Below are positions 49,135 to 60,800 of a DNA stretch of 64,000 nucleotides, piece by piece. The notes beneath the pieces are model-generated. The model saw only the letters and a program-made list of their open reading frames with translations. It was not told the DNA's origin and ran no database searches. Location: the NCBI GenBank assembly GCA_003415625.1, contig PYIU01000001.1, positions 4,774,746-4,838,745 on the forward strand, read 5' to 3'. The DNA is from Aquanectria penicillioides (lineage: Eukaryota; Ascomycota; Sordariomycetes; Hypocreales; Nectriaceae). The first letter of the stretch is position 1, and each line of letters opens with the position of its first letter. A program made the position numbers and the translations under genes.

Positions 49135-49598
49135 GAAGATGCGGACTAAAACCTAAAGCAAGTTCAACGGCCCACGAGATGGCAACCACTGGATTGGCGA
49201 GGGGTAATATCGCAATCGTCATTGCTTCACGTCGCTTCCATGTTGAGTAAAGAGCAACAACAGTTCCCTGTAGCAACTGAAAAAGGATATGGAAAGTAGA
49301 GAAGCAAACAAAGCAAGACAACAAGACTTCTGATGAGACGTGAGGCGACCAGACCGCCGATCCGACAAATAGCCGATAAGCTGATCTCTATGACTACGGA
49401 CATTACAAACAAGCTTGAGAGCGATTGACCCTGACTCTTGGTTTGTGTACAATGTGCAGCTTGGAGGAGGACTCGGCCGGGGTCTTCATCATGGAAACTG
49501 TGCCATTCTCTTAAGAAATCTGTACAATAACGCCACTTCAAAATATATCTATAATCTATTAAAGTTTTTAAATAAATGGGAAATAAAGAAAAGTCCTT

Positions 49599-49791
49599 TG
49601 TAAGGGTTGGCTGATCAGGGTGACACGAGATAGGTCTCTAGGTGACTTATGTATTGTATGTAAGCTTCAACTTGCCGAGCGTTAGTCTACCGCTCGGCAA
49701 TGTATCTTTTATCTAAGGTATGGCGGTATACCTATATGGCTATACTTAAGAGCCCCGCCACCTATTAAGGTAAGTCCTCTATCTCTTCACA
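49599..49791 (-). repeat. 3' LTR of the gypsy element (left in the window)
   Basis: 193 bp, identical in length to the right LTR. By hand alignment about two dozen positions differ, all transitions. Here the changes are mostly G-to-A on the plus strand. It contains a perfect 10-bp inverted repeat (49672-49681 / 49691-49700). Confidence 0.95.
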
Positions 49792-49795
49792 ATTA

Positions 49796-49809
49796 TCCCC
49801 CTTCCTCTT
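49796..49809 (-). other. Polypurine tract of the gypsy element
   Basis: On the minus strand the sequence reads AAGAGGAAGGGGGA, a few bases before the 3' LTR. This is the expected plus-strand primer of reverse transcription and it fixes the element's orientation. Confidence 0.75.
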
Positions 49810-50485
49810 AAGCCTAATCCCTTAGGCTTAAGATTATTACCGCTTATACATACATTATAATTGCCCTATAACTCATTTATATATATACCTAAACATTTTG
49901 CAATTATTTATTAATTCTATAGTAATTATTCTAAATTGTATTTATATAATATTATTATTATTATTATTCTATATTATAATAGTCCGTTTTAGTTAGCAGT
50001 AACCCACTATAGCATAAACTACTTTACAATACTTAATTGGCAGTTTATTATATAAACTTTAACCTTTTCTTTTTCTTTTTATATCTTATATAATAGTTTA
50101 ACTTATTTATTGCATTTTTATTAAACCTTCTATAATATCTTTTCTTTTTTAGGCCTCTTTAGTATTAGCCTATTAAAAATAGTATTGTAGCAACCCCTTT
50201 ATTAACCAATTTATAGATAAAAGTCCTTATTTCTACTGCCTTTTATAGAAATATAATAATTTTTTCTTTATCTACTATATTAGTTTATAGACTGCCTAAT
50301 ATATAATTTACTAAAATATTAATTAATCTTATAGTATAGTATATTATTTAATATTCTTTATTTATTTTTTATTTACCTTATTTAAATCTTTAATAAGTTT
50401 TAGCTAACTGCAATTTAATATTAAAATTGCCTTATTAAAGCCTACTTTATTAATAAGCCTAACTTTAATAATAACCCTTTCTTAT

Positions 50486-51768
50486 GCATTAAGTATTAGC
50501 GCTTTATATATACTGCTAAATCCGCCATTAATGCCTAGTATTATATCTATAATGCTATTAAAAAAGGCCCCTATTGCTATATTATCTCCACTATATAGTC
50601 CGCCTAGCATTAACTTAAAAAAGCAGCTTTACTTTATAACCTCTTTATTTTAGATTTTTAATTTTAAGTAAATATTTCTTTATTAATTATCTATTAATTA
50701 TTTATTACTAATTTATACTAATATTAATTTATTTTTAATAGTTCTAAATACCTTTATAATTATCTTGCCTTAATTATTTCTCTTTATGCCTATAATAATA
50801 GTTTGCTTTATAACCTAAACTACTTGCTTAATGCCCTTTAGTATATATATAAAACTCCTATAGATATTGCTAAAGAATATAATCTATTTAAGTGGCTAAT
50901 TGCAATAGCCCTTTATATATTAAAAGCCTTATAGCTCTATTATAAGAATTCTACTCCTTAAATTATTATAAAGTATACTAGCTGCCCCTCTATTTATTAT
51001 AAAGCAATTAATAGCCCTTTATTTAATAATATTAAGGGTTTTAGCCTTAATAATAAAGGCAATATTTTTAATAGTAAATTATCTATAGCTAGCAATATAG
51101 ATAATACCTCTATCTATACTATTAATAAGCATACTGCCTTTACTATACCTTTTGCTAAGTCTATTAAGTCTTAAGGCAAGTTTATTGCTAGGCCTAAAAA
51201 GCCTATAGCCCTACTAATTGCTCGCCCTTCTATAAATATTTAATGCCTTACTCCAGCTCTAGAAACTAATACTATAGTATTAGCCCACTTAAGCATTCCC
51301 TCTTTATCCAATAAGGATTTATATAAAGCTTCACTACCCCTTTCTTAACCTTCTCTTAAAAGGCAGGCAGCCCCTACTATTATACCGCTAATACCTATTA
51401 TTAATAGTATTGCTAGCCTATTGCATGCTTAATAATTTATTGTGCCCTTTTTAACTCTAGCTTAGTCTTTTAGAAGTGCATTTAACTCTATTATTAGTAA
51501 TAGCAATAATAACAATAAAGATATCCTTACTGCTATTCCTATTTATAAGGGCAAAAGCAAGCATTTAGTAAGTACTTATTGCTTTTTTAGTTCTATTATT
51601 GCTATGCCCCTATCTTCTTTAGCAGTCCTAAAGCCTTCTGCTTTCTCTTTTAGCCCTATAGTAAAGAAACCTAAAGTTGCTTTTGCACTAAAAAAGGCTA
51701 AGGCAGCTTCTGCATTAAAAAAGGCAAGGGCTACTCTTACTATTATAATTTATTATAGTGCTTATTAA
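50486..51768 (+). pseudogene. Antisense, intron-containing reading frame inside the gypsy element
   Basis: Opposite to gag-pol, one frame stays far more open than chance allows in such TA-rich DNA. Exon A (about 50486-50667) has one stop in 60 codons. A 74-nt intron follows (50668-50741, GTAAAT...AATAG, with TACTAAT branch-like boxes). Exon B (50742-51768) is 342 codons with nine internal stops, all TAA or TAG, the ones RIP makes from CAA, CAG or TGG. Splicing keeps the phase. Readable pieces include KEYNLFKWLIAIALYILKAL and, near the end, a Lys/Ala-rich repeat (VAFALKKAKAASALKKA). A further intron may start at 51769. I do not recognise the protein. It lies after integrase and before the 3' LTR. 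It may be a captured gene, an accessory antisense gene or part of a nested element. Confidence 0.6.
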
Positions 51769-52859
51769 GTATTAAAGAAGTCTATTTAATTATCTATTAA
51801 TTCTTACTAATATATTTTAATTTCTTATTTAATAGTTAATTTAGATATAGCAACCCTTAATAGTGCTTTCTTTATTATTATATTATTTTACTCTTTTTGC
51901 TATATAGTAACTTATAATAGCATTAAATATAGTTTTTTAGTAAATTAATTAATAGTTAATCTTTTAGTTAATTAATTTAGTATATATTTATTAACTGCTA
52001 ATTAATTATTTAGCATTATAGTTTATTGTTCTATTTTTAGTAGATTTGCTTTATTTGCTTATAGTACTTATATACTTTATTTTATATATTTGCTAAATAA
52101 CTTAAAGGCTTTTAGGTATTATATTCTATTGGCTATTTTAATTATTTAATCTAATAGAATTTATCTCCCCCTATCTCTTTATAGAATACTATTTCCTTAA
52201 TCTTTTATTTATCTTCCTTATCTTTTAGCTTATAAAGGCTAGTTAATTATTTATTATTGGCTTAATGCACCTTTAATTATAGTTCTAAAAGCGCTACTAA
52301 AAATACATTATGCATCCTTTAGTATTATTTTAGTAAATATACCTAATATACCTATTTACTAACTCTACTAACTATTGCAATCTTAATAAATTTTAAAGCT
52401 AGCTTTTTATTCTTAAAGTAGAAATTCTTAATAGATAGCTCTACTATATTTTCTTTTTTATACTCTTTAGATATATAGTTCTTATTATAATACTTAACTT
52501 AAGACTTTACTGCCTATTGCTAGCACTTTTGCATTTTATTATATATTTATTAAATAGTTATAATGCATTTTGCAATGCCCTAAATTTAAGTCTTTATTTA
52601 TTATAAAATATATTCTACAACCCTTAGGTAATAACCATAAAGGGCTTATATTAGCAATATACTAATAGTGCTATATTGGCTATTATTATATATAAATTCT
52701 GCCTTTAGGAGTTATACTGCCTATCTTTAGGGTAAGCCCTTAATATATACTTATAGGTACTTCTTTAGGATTTAGTTAATATACTTTATTTAGCTATCTA
52801 TTTAAGGATAGTGCACTATAAATAATTAATAAATAATTATTTGCTTTTTTATTAGGTCT

Positions 52860-52895
52860 TTTTAAAACTAGCTAATAAAGAGCTTATCTTTATTA
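52860..52895 (-). pseudogene. Integrase core trace
   Basis: The minus strand reads ISNKDKLFIS followed by a stop, Phe and a stop. This matches the (S)DRDxxFTSxFW segment around the second catalytic aspartate of retroviral-type integrases after C-to-T change. Stops replace Trp. Confidence 0.65.
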
Positions 52896-54739
52896 CTTAT
52901 AATGCCTTTTAGAATATTAAATTAGCATTCTACCTGCTTATAAAGTAATTTTATTAATTGCATTATTATAAGTAACTTTTTAATAGGGATAAATATAGTA
53001 TACTTTATTATATAGTATATAATTATTAGGATTGTATTATATTTCTTACTATTAAAGTGGGCGCTATTAGGCAGCCCTATAATAAAGTCTATATTTATTT
53101 CTTAAAATAAATGCGCTAATAATAGCAGTAATTAAAGTTGCCTATAGGGCCTATACCTTAATATATATATGCCTTAGCATTATTAATATTGCAGTATATA
53201 GTCTTTTATATTTTTTGCAATATTCTTTTAATAGAATTTTTAGCTAATAAGATTTAAGGTCTTAATGGCTTCTATATGCCCTATTCTAGGGTTATTATAA
53301 TGCCTTTATAAAATCTTTATTTATAATATTCTTTAGTTAAAAATTATTAATCTTCCTTTATAGAAAAGAGTACCTTATTTATTATAGTGGTAGTTTCTTT
53401 TCTTTCTAGCTATTAAGCAAACCTTTATTATTTACTATTAATAAAATTTATTATTAGCCTATAGTCTATAAATAAGGTCTTTTAGCTTATAAAATAGTTG
53501 CAATAAAAATACTGTTTTGCCCTTTATAAGCTTAATTATAATTAGGCATAAAATATACTATTTTAATATAGTAACCCTAGCTTTAAGCAGTTCCTTTTGA
53601 TCAATCTTTTTTACTGCTATCCGCTAAGCATACTTTAATTGCTATATAATAGCACTACCCCCCTTTTAGGCGCATATAGTAACAATAGAAATAGTTAAGC
53701 TTTAATAGTAACTATTCAATCTAATAGTTAAACCTAGCCTTAAAGGCAAAGGCACCTCTCTTTTTTTAACTATTATAGGCTTTACTTTTTTAAGGCTAGC
53801 TCTTATAGCTTATATATATGCCCTAATAGTTAGGGTTTTGCCCTTTAAACTTGCAATTATTCTATATATATCTAGCAATAGCTTATCTATTAACTAAAGC
53901 TTTACTAATAGTATAGGGATTATATTTTAGTAGGAGATTTCTTCTTATATATAATTAAGATATTTAAACAGTCCATTAGCTAGGTTTAACTTCTTTAGCT
54001 AATACTATATATTAAAGTTAAAGGGTATTAGTTAATAGACCTAATAGATAAGCCTTCCTTAAAGGTCCTACACTAATATAGAAACTATACCTTTTAGGGC
54101 TTTATAATCTATTAATATTAAAAACTTTTCTAATAGTTTTAATAGATAATAGCTTTAGTGCTTTAAGCTTTTTATAATAGCTAAAAGCTTCTATTAGCCT
54201 ATTGCCTAATATTATTCTATATTTAAGAGCTTCTTTAACTAATATATAACTGGTCTTTATTAGTCCCCTATTAATTAAGATAGAATACTAGCTATTGCCT
54301 TAAGGGATATATCTATCTTTACTTTAGTGTATAGAATAGGGTTTTAGTATTATAGAATAATTGCAGAATAAAAAGCCTCCTTTAGTTTTTAAAATGCCTT
54401 TTTAACTTTTAGGCTTTAAATAAACTCTTTTATTTTATAGCCTTTCTTACTACCTTTTAGCATTGCTATTAGCAAGCTAATTATACTTAAGTATTTTAGG
54501 ATAAATTTTCTATAGAAATTGCAAAAGCCTAAGAATACTTAAACCTTTTAATATATTTAAGGTAGCTTCTATTTAGCAATTGCTTACACTTTACTTAACT
54601 TTATTTTTAGGCCTTTTTAGGTTATTATATACCTTAAGAACTCTACCTTTTATTAATAGAATATATATTTAGATAGCTTAATATATAATTATACTTTATA
54701 GAGTCTTTATAGGACCTTTAATATATCCTTAGTATATTA

Positions 54740-55120
54740 TTTCTATATTTTAGAGTATACAATAATGTTATCTAAATATACTATATAATATATATCTAGC
54801 AACTTAATAAGTGTTTAATAAATATATACTTAAAAAGTGGCTAATGCATTAATTAAACCAAATAGCATTACTATATATTTAAAGTATCTATATTTTATTT
54901 AAAATGCAGTTTTTTAGCAATTGCTAGGCTTAATGTAAATCTAATAGTAGGCATCTTAAATATTAATCTTTAAGATCCATTTTATACTAGCTAGGCAGTC
55001 TAGCAAGTCCCCTATTAATAGCAATAAATAGCAATTCTTAATAGTTATAGCATTAAGACCTTAATAATCTATATATAGTTATAGCATTCTATCCTTCTTT
55101 AATATAAATAATATAAAGGC
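54740..55120 (-). pseudogene. Reverse transcriptase domain trace
   Basis: The minus strand gives LYIDY-GLNAITIKN, LLLLIGDLLDCLASIKWILKI, YIVMLFGLINALATF and VYLDNIIVYS. These are the RT blocks of Ty3/gypsy elements in order; YLDN stands for the YLDD active site. Stops replace Arg or Gln inside conserved blocks, so no enzyme is made. Confidence 0.9.
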
Positions 55121-56039
55121 TTTTACCTTACTTATAGAGGTATTAATTTATCTATTTGCTATATTTTTAGTAATATACTCTCTTAAGGCTTTTGCCTATT
55201 GGCCATTAGTTAGGTACACTAAACTATATAGTGGCTTTTTGCCCTTTTAAAGGTTAATGCTATACTTTGCCCCTTTTAGGAGTAGCGGCCCTTTAGTGGC
55301 TTTCTTACTAAATGTCTTTTATTTAAACTCTAGCTCTAAAGGCAATACTCCTAAAGCTAGCTTTAGCTCTTTGCCTAATTTAGCTATTAATTGCTTATTT
55401 AGCAATAGTATACTATATATATATATAACTTAAGCTTACTTTCTATTTTATAGGAGTTCTTCTATAAATGCTTTTAGATTAACTAAAGATATAGGCTTAT
55501 AGTTTTAAGTTATAGTTTAGGTATTAATCTCTATTCCTTTCTTCTTTATAGAGATATTAAAGAGAAGTAAGTCACTAGCCCCTTTAGGGCATAGCATTTC
55601 AATAAACATTTGCCTAATTTTTTAGGGAAACCCTTTAAATAAATTAAGAAAAATATTAATATATATATACTACTAAAGGGAGTTACTTTACTCTAGAAAT
55701 CTTATAAGCTAAATGCCTTTTAATCCTTAGCTAAATATAGGTCTAGCTCTTTAATCAGTCTTATGCTAATAAGGTCAATTTATGCATAGATATCTATATC
55801 TATATAAACCTTAACTTTAATATACCCTTAAAGGGCAATTGCCTTATCTATAATAATATTCTTAATTAAGATTATTTTTAGTTTTAATATAAGAACTTTA
55901 GCTATAGTCCCTATATCTTTTTGTTTTTTAAGAAGTCCTAAAGTTCCTTAAGTATAGTACTAATAGATTGGATCTATATATATTTTTATAGTTAGGCTGG
56001 CTTTAGCTTATAGCCTTAATCCCTAAAGCCCTTTTTAAG

Positions 56040-56090
56040 TAGCTTGCAGTCTATAATTAAATGGCCTAGCCTATTGCAATTATAGTAGTA
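56040..56090 (-). pseudogene. Gag zinc-knuckle trace
   Basis: The minus strand reads CYYCNCNRLGHLIIDC. C-x4-H-x4-C is intact and the first cysteine of the CCHC knuckle is Tyr, one G-to-A change away. It marks the end of Gag, upstream of RT. Confidence 0.6.
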
Positions 56091-57326
56091 TAGTTAATTT
56101 AACCTACTGCCTTTTGGCTTATTGCTATATAGTTATTATTCTTACAATTTGCCTAAAGTATATAGACCCTTTAGGCTATAAAAACTTGCGCCTCCTTTAA
56201 ATAAAGGCCTTAGATGGCTCTTTAGATAGGTTACTTTTTAAGATCTATTTAAGCCATTAAAAGAATAGCTTCTCTTACAATTCTTACTTAAAGCTTGCTT
56301 ATTTTCCTCCTTAATATAGGCCTATAGCCTTTCTGCCTTATAGACTATATCCCTTAGTTTTAAAAGGTCCACTTACTTATAGTTTATCTCCTTCTTTAAG
56401 GATTTCTATAAGCTATAGTAGTATTAATAGGCCCTATCCTTACTTTCTTCTTTATAGTCTAGGGTCCTTAAGGATAGATATATTGCGCTTTAAGCGTAAA
56501 AGTAATCTATTAGGGACTGCTTAATAGACTATTAAAGTTCTAGTAGCTTATTTTATAATTCCCTCTCTTAAAGGTTTAAGTCTATATACTTCTTTTATAT
56601 AAAGTCAATAAAGTCTTGCTATAAAGGGCTCTTTAGGCTCCCTTTATAGTTCCTTTATTAAGTTTATAGGCTAGAGTTAAATTTAATTATTGCCTATTGT
56701 ATTTTTTATATATTAATATAGCCTAATTAAAGATTATTTACTAATTTAATAGCTTTTATTTAGTTATTAATCTTTATGCCTATTGCATTCTCTATAAGGG
56801 TTTTGCAATTATAGAATAGAGGTTTTTTATAATCCCTTCTTAAGTTTATTATAGGGCAATTAACTAATTGTTTTAGAATTTATATTTATACTAATTGCTA
56901 CTTTACTATTATTAACTATTATTTAGTAAGTATTTAAATAACTTATTATAAGGCCCTGCCTTATAGCTTCTTTATGCTTTATTATAAGGGTATATTATAT
57001 TTATTAAACATTCCTTAATAGGTTTATCTACCTTAAGATATTAATCTTAAGTTATAGCCTAATTGATATATATAGGAGTCTATTAATGCATTCTATCTTA
57101 GACTCCTTAAAGCTTCCTTAGCTATTAGCCTATTAATAGAATCCCAATCGGTTAGTTCTAGGGGCTATTAGTATCCCCCTTTCTCTTAAAATTAAGGAGT
57201 AATTAGCTTATTAAGGTCCTATTGCTAATGCATTAGCGATCCCTTAAGTTATTTATTAATTGGTTATATAGTTCTCTCCATTTTATGCTGTATTGATTAC
57301 CCTATAGGGTGTAAAAGTTGAAGAAT

Positions 57327-57519
57327 TGTAAGGGTTGGCTGATTAAAGTAATATAAGATAGGTCTTTGGGTGACTTGTGTATTGTATGTAAGCTTCAACT
57401 TGCCGAGCGTTGGTCTACCGCTCGGCGATATGTCTTTTATCTAAGGTGTGGCGGTGTATCTGTGTGGCTGTGCTTAAGAGCCCCGCTACCTATTAAGGTG
57501 AGTCCTCTATCTCTTTACA
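57327..57519 (-). repeat. 5' LTR of the gypsy element (right in the window)
   Basis: 193 bp. Compared with the left copy it has a cluster of both C-to-T and G-to-A changes in its first 35 bases and keeps G at many sites where the left copy has A. Confidence 0.95.
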
Positions 57520-57524
57520 TCCTT

Positions 57525-57830
57525 AAAATGTCTTAATAATATAAAGTATTTAATAGTTAATTTATGTATTTTTTAAATAATTTATTTATTTTATATACAA
57601 TTTACTTTTCTTTTAATTTTTTTTCTTTTTATAAAAATGAAAGCAAAAAAAATCATATATTAATAGGCATAAAAAGTGCAAATATATAGCTATATAATAT
57701 TATATATATATCTGCCTAAAATATATGTCTATATATATACCTACTTTTAATAGCATTTAGACCCCAAAAAAATACAGTATAGTAATGGGCAACTGCCTAT
57801 TTTAGTTTAGCATACTGTTTCCCTAAGAAA
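57525..57830. other. A+T-rich flank outside the retrotransposon
   Basis: About 300 bp beyond the target duplication are as A+T-rich as the element, then the composition returns abruptly to normal at about 57830-57860. No coding frame is seen. Confidence 0.7.
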
Positions 57831-60800
57831 ATGACATAGTTTCTATAATGTAGGCCCTCGGCCGGCGGCCGAGTGGATGGGGATCGGCAAACTCTAAGGT
57901 CCAACGAAGAATGCTTAAGAGCCGTGACAACGAAACCCACCCCGATATGGGGCGCACACGGCCGAGCACCCTTTTTGACTGCACACCGAGTGGGCGTACG
58001 TACATATGTGCAACTGTAGGTCTTACGTGCCTGCAGATCACTGAGGGGCAGGCCAGCCGAGCAGCTCCAACTTGTGCGGGCGCTTCATCGCGGGGCATGA
58101 CGAGAAGACAGGTGAGAGAAGGGCGGCGAAATATTCCCCACCAGGGCATGGGCTCGGGAAGTCTTTGTCAAAGCTTTGCCTCACGTGTTTGAGAGATAGA
58201 TATTCGTCGGCTCGGGTCAGAAGTAATGATGACAAACAGGCGTACAGATGGTGGCTGGCCAAAGAAAAAGAAAGACCCTGAAGCGAGCCCTCAGCTCAAG
58301 GAAAGGAACCCGACAACAGTCAACTGGGCTTGAATTAGCGAGTGGGCCGGTTCGGCAGAGGCAAGCGAACTGACCAGACAGAGGTCGGTAGACGTCTTGG
58401 CGAGAAGCGTGGGAGTGGGAATGAGAATGGGAAGGGGTCCTCCTAGATCCACTATGCGTATTATCCATGTGTCACTGAACAAGGGGGTCAACTTGTATTT
58501 GCTCGCTAATAACAAGTTGGCTATTTGAAATAGGCGCTTTGGGCCCTGGATTTTGGAGACGTTTGAGCTTGTGATCAAAACTGGCCAACTTTGGGAGTGG
58601 GCTCAGCGGCTTAGGTTTCATTGCTGAATAGATTCCTAATACGGAAACGAAGCTCATGGTAAAAGAAACGAACAAAACCTTGGGACCCAGGGGCCCTAGT
58701 CGTTTTGTTGGGTTTGATGGAAAGACTTTTCTTTCTTGAACCAAGCTAGTTTCAACTTGGTATCAATGATGCACGGATTTGAATGAAGTATTTCCGATTT
58801 CCCGCCTCTAGTTGATGATTGACAAACGCCAACCTATCAATGCGCGGCAATAAGGTTGGGGCTCTTCTTCGGCGGGTTACCAGAACGTCTTGGCCTCGGG
58901 CGCCGTTGGGTTTGACTCGAGATCCAAAACACACGACTCGAGGGCCGATTACGTACAAGACGCCGGTACTTGGAGCGGCTCCCGAAGCACTGACACTGCC
59001 CCCGGAGGATTTGTGCACGGCACTTAAACACGAGAACTAGTGGGTGTGCGCGGTGCGCTCTCTGGATGTCCGTCTACCGAAGGGATTGCATATTCGAGGT
59101 TGCACACTTTAAGTCATGTTTCCAAGTGGCGTTGGCCATGTAGATTGCTGTGCGCCGCTGAGCCTGCGATGCTTGGTCGTCGAAGAAGACGTTGCTATCC
59201 TCGTGCAGTAGCGCCATGTGTACCTCTTGCGCTTGGGCCAGTAAGAGCGGCAACCGGCCAGCAGGTAGCGACCAAAATGAGGCTTGTAGCGGGCGGAACT
59301 TATCGACAAAAAGCAAGTGATGGTCGACTTGGACCATTGCGGAGTGTGGTGGGCAAATACCATGCCGTGGCGACTGGGATACTGGAGACGACGGCTATTG
59401 GGCGCCAGCGTCAATCTAGGCGGTTGATGCCCTACAGGCCGCTTACAGTTGTAGCACAGCATATTGGGGCGGGATGCTCGGTGCTTTTTTGGCACATCGA
59501 GAACCATGGATTGGGGATCACGAGTACGAAGTCCTGCGCTGCTGCGTGCTACCCCAAGCCTTCAGACGTCAACTCCATCCTCCATGGTAAGGTGGACGGA
59601 GGCCGGAGCGTGCAGGGCGGGACCGTTGACGGCGGCGTCGTTTAGCCGGGGCAGGCCTCATCTGGATTTCCTCCAATTCTCACGCGCTGCTGGAGCTTGG
59701 GCTCAGCACGTCTAGCCTGGGCTGGCTTGGTGCTGGCATTGGCGCTAGCGCTGGCGTCCATGGGGAGGAAACCCAGGATTGGAACTGTGAGGCTGCTTGG
59801 TGCTGCTCCACCACGATGATGGATCCCCATTTCTGGCTTGCGCCCTTGCGCCCACGCCGACGACCCAACAGGGCCAGCACGAGCCCGGCCTTGGTTTCGG
59901 GGGACAGTCTGGAGCCTGGGGCCTGGGAATTAGAAGCCCAGAATGAGCCCAAAGGAGAGGTATCCTTGGCCGACGTTTGGCCTTGAGCGCCGGGAACACC
60001 CTGGTCAACCGACGTCGCCGGGGTGTGCTTTCACCGCATTTTGGGGCCAATGGCTTGGGGTTCCAACATGGAGACCTATTCTTTCCTGCAGGACCTAGGC
60101 GTTTGGTTTGTGTGCTTTGCATTCTCCATCGTCGCCGAGAGCTGTGACGACTGGTTGGCAGCTGGCTCGGCTGGATGCTGGCCCTTGGAGACCTGTGCCC
60201 TTCGTTTACAGAGCAGCATCTTCCATTCAACAGTCCCCGATCCTTGGGGCCTGGACCACCCACCGGTCGATCCTGTTTTATTTATTGTTATTTTTTTAAT
60301 ACAATTTTTCTTTTGTTTTCTTTTCTTCTTCGTCGACCTGTTACTTCGGTTGCTAACCACTTGGACTGGCGAATTATCCTCGTTGGGCAGGAAACAAAGG
60401 TACCGACAACAGACGGACACGACGTAGCGATTAGCAGGGAACGCCGTTGTGCCCCTAGCTTGTCACCCATCAAGCTATTATGGAATGGGATCGCTCACCC
60501 CGACATGTTCACCCCTACGTCGTACTCCCAACTCGTACTAAACATCATCGTGCCCCGTCCCGCCACTCTTTTAGACCCCGTGTGTCCTGCGTTTTTTTGA
60601 TCCAGAGCTCCCGTGATGTGATGGCCCCGTCCACCCCGGCCTCAGCGTCACTTGTGGAACTCGTTTGACAGAGGGGGAGCTGTCATCTTTACTACAACGG
60701 AACTGGCTTGACTGCACTGGACTGCACTGGATCGATCCAGTTCATGGTCTCGGCCCCAGCTTCAGTGCCGGCCGCCTCCTGCGTGTCTAGCATCGTTCGG

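Larger units (their letters stand above)
46872..49593. other. Intergenic region with simple repeats, no supportable gene
   Basis: Open frames such as 47465-48211 run through simple repeats and have no family resemblance. The last 90 bp before the retrotransposon turn A+T-rich. No RNA gene is seen. Confidence 0.5.
49594..57524 (-). mobile_element. Ty3/gypsy LTR retrotransposon, RIP-mutated, minus strand
   Basis: The element spans 49599-57519 (7921 bp) and is flanked by a perfect 5-bp duplication, TCCTT, at 49594-49598 and 57520-57524. Two 193-bp LTRs start TG and end CA. Read on the minus strand, the order is 5' LTR (57327-57519), a zinc-knuckle trace near 56040-56090 (NRLGHLIIDC), reverse transcriptase near 55120-54740 (GLNAITIKN, YIVMLFGLINALA, VYLDNIIVYS), an integrase trace near 52895-52860 (ISNKDKLFIS), a polypurine tract, and the 3' LTR. 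RT before integrase is the Ty3/gypsy order. Every domain is broken by TAA/TAG stops. The interior is extremely A+T-rich with TpA excess, the pattern left by RIP. No clear tRNA primer site follows the 5' LTR. An extra opposite-strand frame lies at 50486-51768. Confidence 0.93.

Noticed and set aside
59074..59507. Minus-strand frames of 87 and 132 codons
   Set aside because: Somewhat protein-like composition, but no recognisable family and no supporting exons on either side.
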